The notes beneath the pieces were generated by a model that ran no database searches, was not told the origin of the DNA, and saw only the letters and a list, made by a program, of their open reading frames with translations. Shown here piece after piece: positions 27,895 through 36,672 of a stretch of DNA of 47,120 nucleotides; positions within the stretch are counted from its first letter, which is position 1; each line of letters begins with the position of its first letter. The stretch is from Candidatus Nanopelagicaceae bacterium (GTDB lineage: Bacteria > Actinomycetota > Actinomycetes > Nanopelagicales > Nanopelagicaceae), in NCBI GenBank assembly GCA_018883365.1, contig VEQF01000009.1:1-47120 (forward strand), given 5' to 3'. The position numbers and the translations under genes are program-made.

Positions 27895-30800
27895 GCCAGC
27901 TCCTCCTCTTGCATCTGACTTCTTCTGCGTCGTGCAGGTAGTGCCAAAATAATCAAGGTAACAAAGGCAATTATTTGTAATGAAATCCATCCTCGGCGAG
28001 ATGTCGCATCATGGAAAATTACAAAATCTCCCGGCTCGCTAACAGTAAATCGTGGAATTCCACTTTCCGTAATAGTCGAGGGAACATACTTACCGTTCAG
28101 AATCAACTTCCATCGATCATCGTATTTTTCTGTGATGACGATAGTTCCAGATGTTTTCAAAGTTCCTTCGGCTCCGATATCCCCACTTGGCAAGACCGAG
28201 TACATGCCGTCAGAAGATAGGAATGAGATGTGACCAAGCGCGCCCGGTACTTTCCATGAAATTCCCTCATTTGTTGAAGCGGCGCGGGAAAATCCACCGG
28301 CACCATCAATCGTTCTAACTAACTCTTCATTTAAAGGCTTTGCCATAAAAATATATCTGATACCAAATTCAGCAAAGGCTTGGCTACTAGTTACTCCAGA
28401 ACCAGTCACCAGATCAACAATCGCTTTATTCACTACTGGAGACAAGCCGGTAATTACATCGGGCTCTCCCAATTTCAAGTCACTATCACGTGCAATGAAA
28501 TATCTAATGCCCGAATCAGTATTTCTAAAAACCAAAGTTTTGTATTTATCAACGGTTTGTGCACTTGCGCTCAAGAAGGCGGGAAGCGCCGATTTCTCTT
28601 TGGTCTGCAGCGGTGAATTTGAACCGCTTGTTACCCACCAAACAGTTGAAGTTAGAACTGAAAAAGTTGCTAGCACGCTGGTTATTCCTAGCAATACATG
28701 GCGATAATCAATATGAGATTCCGAGAGTTGGGGAACATAGTGATCAACCATCAGGACTGCAGCAATGAGTGCGGTCAAAGTTGGAATAACTAAGAGACTT
28801 CCGACCCAAAGATTCTGTGGTTCAAATCCGCCATGTCCGGACACCTGTCTTGAGCCCAAGATGGCAGCAAAACCAATAAAGAAAAGTGCGATTTCACCCA
28901 GACGTGCGGTTTTGGTGACAAAAACTGCAATCAAAGCAACTAGCAATATTGGTGACAACATCCAAATTGGAGGTGCTCCGACGCCACCAGGATTAGCGAG
29001 AATCAAGGAGAGAACTTCTCCCCCGGCGAGATTCAACCCCGGATCTAACAAAATTCTTGATGGGTGCAAAATAAACTCTAAAGACCAAGGGGCGTTAATC
29101 GCTAATGGGGTTACAACCAAAGCGATTCGGCGCAGATTTTTGCGATCAAAAATCTCTTTTGTCATGGGGTTTGTCTTTGAGTTAAAAGCAGCTACATCAA
29201 AAATCACCAAGATGAACTGCCATAAGACTATGGACATAAAGGCAAGCGGTGAGAAAGCGCAAACAATGGCGAGCAATAGTGTGAGCCACCATGTTTTTCG
29301 CCAACTTAAATTTTCCATCTGCTCGATACCAAAAAGAGCTCTAACTAACCAAGGTCCAATGACTACAAGAACAATGGTGCCAAGCCTTCCGCTATTAATT
29401 GCGGTCAAAGTTGTTGGTGAAAAGGCGTAAAGCAGGGCTGCAGCCAAGGCCAAGAAATGAAGTTGCGTGAATTTGCGGGCCAAGGAGTACGCGCCCCATA
29501 GTGCAAGAGGGACCGCTGAAACAAAAATAAAGGTCATGAAGAACGAGGCATTTGCTGCGGTAAAAATAGCGGAAAGGCCGACAAGCGCTACCCATGGTGG
29601 GACATTTGCACTAGATCCCAAACCGACGGTGTGCCAGGAATCGGCGTACATTCGAAGTAAATCTATGGCACTTGATGGAGTTTCTGGCAATGCTCCTCCA
29701 ACAATGGTGCCAAATCTTGATCTTGCAGCAATCAAGGCCAGCAATACCACCACCAATGAAATGGAAAGTATGGGTCGCTTTAATAGCCAGGCAAATGGAG
29801 AAGGTGCCTTCACTAATTCAATGTCAGCGTTTTCAAGTGCCTCATCATTTAAATCCAAAACAGAGCCACTGGATGAGGTTTTGTCATCATATAGAGAGCT
29901 TCTTCGCCAAGCTCGAGATACAGCTGACTGGGCTCGTTCTATTGCTAGTTGCAACTGTGATCCTCGAGGTGGAACAAAGCGGGCAATAACCCGTGAGGAA
30001 ACCAATCTATTCTTGCGACGATTTCTACGCGCTTTAAAAATGTCTTGCGGCTGCAGAATTAATAGACCGACTGCGGCCAATTCATCCAATGCATATCCAG
30101 GAAGTTTCGCCAATAAAAAGCCAATTGCGCGGGCAACTGATGCTCCAAGTAATTGCAATGCAATTACCGGGAGAAACCACCAAGAGGTATTAGCCAATAA
30201 AACATAAGCAGCATGACGTCTATCTAGTAAAAGTGGCCGGTGCAAAAATGCGCCTTTTACATCAACGCTACGTCGTTCATTTGCTGCGGCCTCTGCGTGA
30301 TATGCAACTGCTTGGGGCGCGACTATTACCGAATGTCCTGCGGTGTGAACTCGCCAACCAAAATCCACGTCATCACGGAACAAAGAAAGTTCGGGATCAA
30401 AACCATTTAACTCTTCAAAAACATCTCTTCTAATTAAAGCGCCTGCGGTGCTGACCGCTAAAACTTCACTGACATTGTCATGTTGACCTTGATCCTGTTC
30501 GCGAAATTCCAGTCCAGTCCAGCGGGCGCCATTTCCAGCAATACTTACGCCTACTTCCAATAAGTGGTTGCGATCATGCCAGCCGCGAAGTTTTGGTCCA
30601 ACAACTGCAACGCTTGGTCTTTCCTCTACCGCTGCTAATAATTCAGCTAGTGCATTTGCCGCAGGAGCGCAGTCATCATGTATCAACCAAATCCACTCAA
30701 CTGATTCTTGCGGTGCGGACTTTAACTTTGAACTTTGCAGCGCTTCATTTACCGCACCGCCGAAACCTTTGTCACGGTCTGTGCTTATCGTTGTGATGCC

Positions 30801-30968
30801 TGCACTCTTCAGGATCTTTACCGATCCATCATTAGAGTCAGTGTCTACTGCGATTACTTGATCGATAGCTCGCTTTTGTTTGGCAAGTGATGCAACAACT
30901 TCAGGCAGCCAAAGTGCACCATCATGCGAAACGATGATGGCTGTAACAAAGTGTCTTGAAGTCGGCAT
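27891..30968 (-). CDS. Large membrane glycosyltransferase (GT2 + multi-pass domain)
   Basis: 1025 residues. The N-terminal cytosolic GT2 domain (about 1-235) has the nucleotide-sugar fold (TAIIVSHDGALWLPEVVASL), acidic metal motif WLIHDDCAP and the catalytic-region FRDDVDFGWRVHTAGH. A multi-helix membrane region follows (about 250-760), then an extracytoplasmic C-terminal domain and a final helix before a basic tail (RRRRSQM). It is probably an envelope glycan polymerase or transferase. It follows whiB2 by 67 bases and is coupled to the DUF5719 gene. Neither sugar nor acceptor is evident. Confidence 0.82.
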   Translation of the reverse strand: MPTSRHFVTAIIVSHDGALWLPEVVASLAKQKRAIDQVIAVDTDSNDGSVKILKSAGITTISTDRDKGFGGAVNEALQSSKLKSAPQESVEWIWLIHDDCAPAANALAELLAAVEERPSVAVVGPKLRGWHDRNHLLEVGVSIAGNGARWTGLEFREQDQGQHDNVSEVLAVSTAGALIRRDVFEELNGFDPELSLFRDDVDFGWRVHTAGHSVIVAPQAVAYHAEAAANERRSVDVKGAFLHRPLLLDRRHAAYVLLANTSWWFLPVIALQLLGASVARAIGFLLAKLPGYALDELAAVGLLILQPQDIFKARRNRRKNRLVSSRVIARFVPPRGSQLQLAIERAQSAVSRAWRRSSLYDDKTSSSGSVLDLNDEALENADIELVKAPSPFAWLLKRPILSISLVVVLLALIAARSRFGTIVGGALPETPSSAIDLLRMYADSWHTVGLGSSANVPPWVALVGLSAIFTAANASFFMTFIFVSAVPLALWGAYSLARKFTQLHFLALAAALLYAFSPTTLTAINSGRLGTIVLVVIGPWLVRALFGIEQMENLSWRKTWWLTLLLAIVCAFSPLAFMSIVLWQFILVIFDVAAFNSKTNPMTKEIFDRKNLRRIALVVTPLAINAPWSLEFILHPSRILLDPGLNLAGGEVLSLILANPGGVGAPPIWMLSPILLVALIAVFVTKTARLGEIALFFIGFAAILGSRQVSGHGGFEPQNLWVGSLLVIPTLTALIAAVLMVDHYVPQLSESHIDYRHVLLGITSVLATFSVLTSTVWWVTSGSNSPLQTKEKSALPAFLSASAQTVDKYKTLVFRNTDSGIRYFIARDSDLKLGEPDVITGLSPVVNKAIVDLVTGSGVTSSQAFAEFGIRYIFMAKPLNEELVRTIDGAGGFSRAASTNEGISWKVPGALGHISFLSSDGMYSVLPSGDIGAEGTLKTSGTIVITEKYDDRWKLILNGKYVPSTITESGIPRFTVSEPGDFVIFHDATSRRGWISLQIIAFVTLIILALPARRRRSQMQEEELA

Positions 30969-31035
30969 TTCACCGCCTTATCAATTAAGGAGAACTAAAA
31001 GATTGATTGGTTTTGGACAGTTTAGAAAACGTGGC

Positions 31036-31329
31036 TTAAGCCGGGCGACGCTTCAAGCGGCGACGTTCACGTTCTGAAAGTCCGCCCCAGATGCCAAAGC
31101 GTTCATCATGAGCAAGTGCGTACTCCAGACACTCCTGGCGAACTTCGCAGGAGAGACAGACGCGCTTTGCCTCACGGGTTGAACCACCTTTTTCAGGGAA
31201 GAATGCTTCTGGATCGGTTTGGGCACATAACGCTCGCTCTTGCCAAGAAAGTTCAACGATTTCGCCATTACCCAATTGGATGCTTGGACCGGGAATGAAA
31301 GTCTGCTCTATGCGACGAGCATCAGTCAT
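31036..31329 (-). CDS. whiB2: WhiB2-type iron-sulfur regulator
   Basis: 97 residues, Wbl family. Cluster ligands are Cys35, Cys58, Cys61 and Cys67; the GIWGG turn is at 79-83 and a basic tail (RERRRLKRR) follows. The neighbours match the mycobacterial whiB2/whmD locus (manC on one side, DUF3499/manB on the other), where the protein controls septation. The ATG at 31329 has a GGAG ribosome binding site; an in-frame start ten codons earlier is less likely. A promoter (31384-31412) and a GC-rich structured leader precede it. Confidence 0.9.
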   Translation of the reverse strand: MTDARRIEQTFIPGPSIQLGNGEIVELSWQERALCAQTDPEAFFPEKGGSTREAKRVCLSCEVRQECLEYALAHDERFGIWGGLSERERRRLKRRPA

Positions 31330-31383
31330 TAGCAATACTCCTAAGACAGTGGCCCACACCGGATGGCGGGCCCAATGAGGAGA

Positions 31384-31412
31384 ATTACACGCTTGTTATT
31401 CCCAGGAGTCAA
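31384..31412 (-). promoter_or_regulatory. Sigma-70-like promoter of whiB2
   Basis: On the minus strand TTGACT and TGTAAT are separated by exactly 17 bases, the best consensus promoter I found in the window. The leader of about 50 bases contains an imperfect inverted repeat (TGGCCC at 31351-31356 with GGGCCCA at 31368-31374). Confidence 0.6.
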
Positions 31413-31432
31413 GCCGCTGAAACCAAAAATCT

Positions 31433-31456
31433 GGCCAAAAAGTGGATTTTTTGGCC
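31433..31456 (-). terminator. Terminator after manC
   Basis: GGCCAAAAA (31433-31441) and TTTTTGGCC (31448-31456) form a 9-bp stem with a six-base loop. On the minus strand it is followed by AGATTTTTGG. It lies 51 bases after the manC stop and just upstream of the whiB2 promoter. Confidence 0.55.
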
Positions 31457-31506
31457 GATTTACTTGAGATATCTCTCAATTATCCAGATATTTACAATTT
31501 GAAGGA

Positions 31507-32520
31507 TTATTCGCCAATTATTTGGTCTGAAAAAACGCTCTGGTCTGGAACTTCTTGATTGGGTGCTATGTAGCAATTTGATATTTGAGATCCGCTGCCA
31601 ACCCGGACATTTTCGCCAATCATTGAGCCAAAGATGGAAACTCCCTCGGATATTTCGCAACCATCACCAATCACACTACCCCCACCCACCTGCGCCGTCG
31701 GGTGAATTTGAACATTTGAGCCGATCAGAGCCTCTCCCACAACTCCCTTGGTTGCGCTGGAAAGATGCGGATTCATTAATAGATCGCGAGATGCTTTGAT
31801 AAAAGATTGTGGGGTTCCCATATCAATCCAGTAATTAGTGTCTAGATATCCATAAACACCAGCGCCTTTAGATAACAAAGCTGGGAATACATCTCGTTCA
31901 ACACTTACAACCTCTCCGACAGGAATCTGTTGTAGCGCATTCTTTCGAAAAATATAACAACCGGCGTTTATTGTGTCCGCAATTGGATTTTCCATTTTTT
32001 CAAGAAAAGCTTTAACTCGTTTCTCCTCATCCAATGGAACGCACCCATATGCACGTGGATCTACAACTTTGGTGAGATACAGAGTCACATCTGCATTAGC
32101 TTTTTGATGCAAGGCTATTTGCGATTGCAAACTATGGCCACTCAATACATCGCCGTTAAAAATCATCACCGATTCATTTGGCTCAAGATCTAATTCAAGT
32201 GCAGCATTAGCAATTGCACCGCCTGTACCAAGAGGTTCGTTTTCAACTGCATAAGTAATTTTCAAGCCGAATTTTGAGCCATCCCCGAAATAAGGCTTAA
32301 AAACCTCTGCTAGATAAGAGGTTGCCAGCACTAATTCAGTAATACCTGCATCTCTTGCTTTAACAATTTGATGTTCGGTAACAGGCTTGCCGGCAACTTT
32401 CAACATCGGTTTAGGTGTGTGGTTGGTGAGAGGTGCAAGCCTCGTGCCCTTGCCGCCGACCAAGAGAATAGCTTTAGTAATTTGGTTGCGGTCTGGCTCG
32501 CTTGCCAAGTTTTTCTCCAT
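31507..32520 (-). CDS. manC: Mannose-1-phosphate guanylyltransferase (GDP-mannose pyrophosphorylase)
   Basis: Makes GDP-mannose from mannose-1-phosphate and GTP. The nucleotidyltransferase signature is LVGGKGTRLAPLTNHTPKPM near the N-terminus, followed by GTGGAIANA, FNGDVL and the metal-binding YWIDMGTP. The C-terminal part is a left-handed beta-helix of hexapeptide repeats (QIHPTAQVGGGSVIGDG). At about 337 residues it matches the mycobacterial enzyme beside whiB2. Other NDP-sugar pyrophosphorylases look alike, so GDP-mannose rests partly on context. The ATG at 32520 is used; a GTG one codon earlier is possible. It follows dapC by 19 bases. Confidence 0.85.
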   Translation of the reverse strand: MEKNLASEPDRNQITKAILLVGGKGTRLAPLTNHTPKPMLKVAGKPVTEHQIVKARDAGITELVLATSYLAEVFKPYFGDGSKFGLKITYAVENEPLGTGGAIANAALELDLEPNESVMIFNGDVLSGHSLQSQIALHQKANADVTLYLTKVVDPRAYGCVPLDEEKRVKAFLEKMENPIADTINAGCYIFRKNALQQIPVGEVVSVERDVFPALLSKGAGVYGYLDTNYWIDMGTPQSFIKASRDLLMNPHLSSATKGVVGEALIGSNVQIHPTAQVGGGSVIGDGCEISEGVSIFGSMIGENVRVGSGSQISNCYIAPNQEVPDQSVFSDQIIGE

Positions 32521-32539
32521 CACTTAGAACTTTATTCGC

Positions 32540-33607
32540 TTAATTGCTAAGAATTCTCTGGGCAACTTCGGCAATTTTTTCATCAGTAGCGGTAAGTGCA
32601 ATTCGAACATGTTTTGCACCTTTATCGCCGTAAAAGCGGCCGGGCGTTACTAGGACACCACGATCTGCAAACCAGGAGACGGTCTGCCAATCCTCTTCAT
32701 TTCGCGTAGCCCAGATGTAAAGCCCCGCCTCCGAGAACTCGACAGTAAAACCAATTTTTTCAATCGCTTCACGAATAACTTTTCTACGATTTACATATCT
32801 TTTACCTTGCTCTGCAACATGATTCTCATCTTTGAGAGCCTCAGCTGTTGCAAGTTGGATTGGCAATGGAACCATCATGCCCATGTGCTTTCGTATTTCT
32901 AAAAGCTGTGCAATTAATTCAGGATCACCCGCTATGAATGAACCACGATAACCAGCCATATTGGAGCGTTTAGAAAGAGAATGGATGGCCAGAATTCCTT
33001 TGTTATTACCGGCAGCTAATTCCAGAATGGATTTACCTTTTTTACTATCGGGAAAAGATAAATAGCACTCATCGCTGGCAAGCACCGAACCAGTTTTTCG
33101 ACTCCAATCTAGCGCCGCAATCAGCTCCAAATCACTATGGACCCGTCCAGTTGGGTTTGAAGGTGAGTTAATCCAAGCTAAATCAATGTTTTCCGCGGGC
33201 CAATTGTTTGCTTCAACTGCTACTTCGACTACCTGGGCACCTGCCAAAATTCCGCCAACACGGTAAGTGGGATAAGCAATCTCCGGAATCAAGACCTTTT
33301 TTGCCTGTAATAGAAACGGGAGTAAAGCAACGATTTCTTTTGATCCGATTGATGGGAGAACATCAAAATCACCCGAGGCGTGAAGAACAGTGCTGCAGTA
33401 ATTTTTTAGACTTTCACGTAAAGCAGGTGCACCTGTAGTAACCGGATAGCTCGGAGAATTAGCGTTTTGCCTTAATGCATCTTGGATGAACTCGGGCGTT
33501 GGGTCTACCGGTGTTCCTTGAGATAAATCAATAATTCCTTGCGGGTGAAGTCGTGCTCGTTGTCCGTAAGGAGCAAGAGCATCCCAAGGGAAATCCGGAA
33601 GCTTGAT
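32540..33607 (-). CDS. dapC: Succinyldiaminopimelate aminotransferase with apparent ATC start
   Basis: PLP aminotransferase of lysine/peptidoglycan synthesis. The family N-terminus KLPDFPWDALAPYG lies directly after the ATC at 33607, then GIIDLSQGTPVDPTP, NSPSNPTG (about 147-154), SDECY (178-182) and PLP lysine Lys213 in SLSKRSNMAGYRG. From there to an in-frame TAG upstream there is no ATG, GTG or TTG. An AAAGGA ribosome binding site sits six bases before the ATC. The first conventional start (TTG at 33292) would remove 105 conserved residues. With the ATC start it has 355 residues, near normal. It follows the ferredoxin gene by ten bases. Confidence 0.8.
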   Translation of the reverse strand: MKLPDFPWDALAPYGQRARLHPQGIIDLSQGTPVDPTPEFIQDALRQNANSPSYPVTTGAPALRESLKNYCSTVLHASGDFDVLPSIGSKEIVALLPFLLQAKKVLIPEIAYPTYRVGGILAGAQVVEVAVEANNWPAENIDLAWINSPSNPTGRVHSDLELIAALDWSRKTGSVLASDECYLSFPDSKKGKSILELAAGNNKGILAIHSLSKRSNMAGYRGSFIAGDPELIAQLLEIRKHMGMMVPLPIQLATAEALKDENHVAEQGKRYVNRRKVIREAIEKIGFTVEFSEAGLYIWATRNEEDWQTVSWFADRGVLVTPGRFYGDKGAKHVRIALTATDEKIAEVAQRILSN

Positions 33608-33617
33608 AAAAAATCCT

Positions 33618-33941
33618 TTATTCGGTTGGCTTCTTTTGAATTTGAAGAAGCTTTGGATGATCCTTGGCTACCGGACCAACTTTGCTGGCGCCTCCTGGTG
33701 ATCCAAGTTCATCAAAGAACTCAGCATTAACCTCTTTGTACTCGCTCCATTGATTTGGAACATCATCTTCATAATAAATCGCTTCGACTGGGCAAACTGG
33801 CTCACAAGCTCCACAATCCACGCACTCATCTGGCTGTATGTACATCATGCGCTCGCCCTCGTAAATACAATCAACTGGGCACTCTTCAATACATGACTTG
33901 TCCTTCACATCAACACAAGGAAGGGCGATTACATAGGTCAT
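33618..33941 (-). CDS. fdxA: 7Fe ferredoxin
   Basis: 107-residue electron carrier with one 3Fe-4S and one 4Fe-4S cluster. The 3Fe ligands are Cys9, Cys17 and Cys50; the 4Fe ligands are Cys21, Cys40, Cys43 and Cys46 (CVDCGACEPVCP). The long C-terminal extension is typical of the actinobacterial FdxA/FdxC type. AAAGGAG lies six bases before the ATG. It is coupled to dapC, as in mycobacteria, where the two are neighbours. It diverges from cysS. Confidence 0.94.
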   Translation of the reverse strand: MTYVIALPCVDVKDKSCIEECPVDCIYEGERMMYIQPDECVDCGACEPVCPVEAIYYEDDVPNQWSEYKEVNAEFFDELGSPGGASKVGPVAKDHPKLLQIQKKPTE

Positions 33942-34023
33942 GTTTAACTCCTTTTAAGAGACCCGGGGCAAACCGGCAACTGGTGATGACTACAGCGCTG
34001 CCTATCCTACAGAATAGGAGGGT

Positions 34024-35451
34024 ATGAAGCGCGAGCAACTGGAGCCTAAGACGCTTCAAATCTATGACACCCTGAATCGAAGACTCATGCCGGTTATTGC
34101 CTCAAATGGCGAGAGTTACCGGATTTATTGTTGTGGGCCAACCGTCTATCGCGACGCTCATGTAGGAAACCTTCGCACCTTTATGTTGAGTGATTTGGTC
34201 AGAAGGACGTTGGAGTTTGCCAATCAAAAAGTAACGCTGATTCAAAACATTACCGATGTTGGTCACATGAGCGAAGATTTCGCCGAGGATAAAATGCTTT
34301 CGCAATCTAAACTCGAAAATCGAGATCCTTTTTCTATCGCTCGTGATTATGAATCTAAGTTCCATCAAGATTTGAAAGCTATAAATGTAATATCTGCAGA
34401 TAAATATCCCCGGGCCAGCGAATGCATAGAAATGATGATTCAACATATTCAAGCGCTCATAGATCTTGACTATGCATATGTCGGAGCGGACTCATCGGTT
34501 TATTTTTCCGCAGCAAAGTTTGAAAGCTACGGAGAGCTCAGCGGCAATCGCTTAGATGCACTCAAGCCAGGACATAGATACCAATACAGTGAAGATGGCG
34601 CAAAAAGATTTCATGCAGATTGGGCCCTTTGGAAAGCAGCTGGCAATAGAACTCAAATGGTCTGGCAGACACCATGGGGAATGGGATTTCCGGGCTGGCA
34701 TATCGAATGTTCTGCTATGTCATTGCACTACCTAAACCAACATGTAGATCTTCATATTGGTGGAATTGATCTGCGATTCCCGCATCATGAGAATGAGCGC
34801 GCGCAATCAAATCCACTAGTTTCAAATAAAGAGCATTCGGTTGAAGCGGTTTCACTTTGGCTACATGGTGAACATTTGCTTTTCGAGGGCCGGAAAATGT
34901 CAAAAAGCGCTTGGAATGTCGTATTGGTCAGTGACGTCATCGAAAAAGGATTTGATCCTTTGGCCCTGCGTTTCTGTTTTCTAGAGAACCGATATCGCGG
35001 ACAAATGGATCTCTCCTGGGCTTCAATTAGTGCAGCTTTTTCAACGCTGCAGCGCTGGCGGGAGAAGTATCAACAATGGCGACTTTCTGGCTCAAATCAA
35101 AGTGCACTAGCGCTCTCCTTGGTTGATGAGATGTACTCAGATTTCTGTAACGATTTAGATACTCCCCGCGCCATGTTGAAATTGAGAGCTTTGGAAAAAG
35201 ATGATTCATTTTCCGATCCAGAAAAAGCCTTTGTTTTCGAAGCGGTTGAAAAGCTGTTTGGATTAAAACTGTTAAACACACTAGAGAAGGATTTGAGTCC
35301 AGAGTTGGCGGATCTACTAAATCAAAGAATTACTGCGCGGGCAAACAAAGATTTCAAACGCAGCGATGAAATTCGAGATGAACTATTGGCTGCAGGAGTT
35401 GAGGTTCGCGACAGCGCTGATGGACAGATTTGGAAGTGGCTTAAAATTTAA
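34024..35451 (+). CDS. cysS: Cysteinyl-tRNA synthetase (variant)
   Basis: Charges tRNA-Cys. 475 residues. Zinc ligands are Cys37 (in YCCGPTVY), Cys229 (HIECSAMS) and the His254/His255-Glu256 group (FPHHENE). The HIGH equivalent is HVGN (46-49) and KMSKS is at 291-295. A C-terminal anticodon-binding region with DLLNQRITARANKDFKRSDEIRDEL is present, which the mycothiol ligase MshC lacks in this length. The usual ITDVDDK is replaced by ITDVGHMSED, a variant seen in some bacterial lineages. AGGAGG stands very close (about two bases) to the ATG. It overlaps the end of the next, convergent gene by 11 bases. Confidence 0.85.
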   Translation: MKREQLEPKTLQIYDTLNRRLMPVIASNGESYRIYCCGPTVYRDAHVGNLRTFMLSDLVRRTLEFANQKVTLIQNITDVGHMSEDFAEDKMLSQSKLENRDPFSIARDYESKFHQDLKAINVISADKYPRASECIEMMIQHIQALIDLDYAYVGADSSVYFSAAKFESYGELSGNRLDALKPGHRYQYSEDGAKRFHADWALWKAAGNRTQMVWQTPWGMGFPGWHIECSAMSLHYLNQHVDLHIGGIDLRFPHHENERAQSNPLVSNKEHSVEAVSLWLHGEHLLFEGRKMSKSAWNVVLVSDVIEKGFDPLALRFCFLENRYRGQMDLSWASISAAFSTLQRWREKYQQWRLSGSNQSALALSLVDEMYSDFCNDLDTPRAMLKLRALEKDDSFSDPEKAFVFEAVEKLFGLKLLNTLEKDLSPELADLLNQRITARANKDFKRSDEIRDELLAAGVEVRDSADGQIWKWLKI

Positions 35452-35758
35452 TTCGTCGCAACAAAGATACGAAAGCAACACCTAGCCCACCAAAAACAAA
35501 TAAGTTTCCATAAAGGTTTGCCTCAATCAAAACCTCGCCGCCATTACCGAGAGTCGATGCTCTTACAACCACAAAAAGCCAGCCCAGAACAAATGCAAAC
35601 TGCATTAATTTAGCTTTATACATATTCATGTTAAGTCGCAGGCCAATAATCAATGCCAGTAACGAAACCACTAAACCTGCTGGCTGATAAGCATTATGCA
35701 AAAATGTGCCAGAAACCCCTACTAGAGCTCCGAAAACTAAACTAACAATTATTTTCAA
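35441..35758 (-). CDS. Small four-helix membrane protein next to mshB (DUF6113-like)
   Basis: 105 residues with four hydrophobic segments (about 3-20, 27-41, 50-66 and 81-99) and a basic C-terminal end (RRIKF). It overlaps mshB by four bases. A small membrane protein in the same place beside mshB is found in other actinobacteria (Rv1171-like). No motif indicates a function. Confidence 0.7.
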   Translation of the reverse strand: MKIIVSLVFGALVGVSGTFLHNAYQPAGLVVSLLALIIGLRLNMNMYKAKLMQFAFVLGWLFVVVRASTLGNGGEVLIEANLYGNLFVFGGLGVAFVSLLRRIKF

Positions 35759-36618
35759 AACTTTACCCCGGAAAACAAATCAATCTCTCGACCATCGGAA
35801 TTCCGATCCGGACCCTTTTGGCCGTAAACCAGACGATAAAACTCCTGTCCCCAAACCTTGAACCCCAAGTTGTCAGATAAAGCAAAGAAAGGACCATCAA
35901 CTGAAATTTGAGTTGGATGAGCTTTCATAGCATCCATCTTTTGCGCTACGAATTCCTCCGCATTTATAACTGTAGTTACTAACTCATCAGGTTGAGCAAA
36001 AGGGAAATCCTCAGCTTTATCGACCCCAAAAAATTGATTTCCAGTTCCCTTGAGAGCTTCAATACCTTGTTCTATTACAGACATTGGAATTGTGTTCCAA
36101 TAAATTTTTTGAATCTCCCAACCTCGCTGCCTGGCAATCTCTGCAGCTTTCATCGCCACTCGATGTGCCTGAATATGATCAGGGTGGCCATATCCCCCAA
36201 TTTCATCGTATGTGACCAGCACATGAGGTTTTACTTCGAGGATGATGGAAACTAAATACTCAGCCGCTTCTTCAAGATCGGCATTCCAGAAATTGTCAGC
36301 TCGCTTATTCGGCTCGGTATCCATCATTCCGCTGTCGCGATAAATCTTTGTCGGCGCACCTAGAAAACGAAAATCTTTAACCCCCAATACTGACATCGCC
36401 GCTGCCAGCTCACCCTCGCGGTGAGAGCCAAGTTGATCCTGCTGATTACTCGCTAAATGTGCGAGTTCGGGAACCAGCACTTCACCCTCTTCACCTCGAG
36501 TGCAAGTAACTAATGTGACTTGAGCTCCACTTTTTACATACTGCGCCATGGTTGCACCGTTATTTATGGTCTCATCATCAGGATGGGCGTGAACTAGTAA
36601 TAGGCGTGGATTGCTCAT
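35755..36618 (-). CDS. mshB: Mycothiol biosynthesis deacetylase MshB
   Basis: Zinc-dependent deacetylase converting GlcNAc-inositol to GlcN-inositol in mycothiol synthesis. The N-terminal active-site motif VHAHPDDETINNG gives His12, Asp14 and Asp15; the third metal ligand is in GGYGHPDHIQAH (about 140-150). The segment VTCTRGEEGEV fits MshB rather than other LmbE proteins, though Mca, the related conjugate amidase, is a close relative. The ATG at 36618 aligns with known MshB starts; an ATG nine codons upstream is in frame. It is divergent from the TetR gene. Confidence 0.88.
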   Translation of the reverse strand: MSNPRLLLVHAHPDDETINNGATMAQYVKSGAQVTLVTCTRGEEGEVLVPELAHLASNQQDQLGSHREGELAAAMSVLGVKDFRFLGAPTKIYRDSGMMDTEPNKRADNFWNADLEEAAEYLVSIILEVKPHVLVTYDEIGGYGHPDHIQAHRVAMKAAEIARQRGWEIQKIYWNTIPMSVIEQGIEALKGTGNQFFGVDKAEDFPFAQPDELVTTVINAEEFVAQKMDAMKAHPTQISVDGPFFALSDNLGFKVWGQEFYRLVYGQKGPDRNSDGREIDLFSGVKF

Positions 36619-36672
36619 AAGTAAGACCAGAATACTCGTTTCCATTCGTTAATTCTCGAGCTATCTCGTACG

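Noticed and set aside
28765-30207. Long plus-strand frames of 221 and 246 codons inside the glycosyltransferase region
   Set aside because: Shadows of the minus-strand gene: low-complexity composition, no domain pattern, no ribosome binding site.
32540-33292. dapC as a 250-residue protein starting at the TTG
   Set aside because: It would delete conserved N-terminal aminotransferase sequence that is intact upstream in the same frame.
34024-35451. MshC (mycothiol cysteine ligase) instead of CysRS
   Set aside because: The length and a full C-terminal anticodon-binding region fit CysRS; the mshB neighbourhood alone is not enough.
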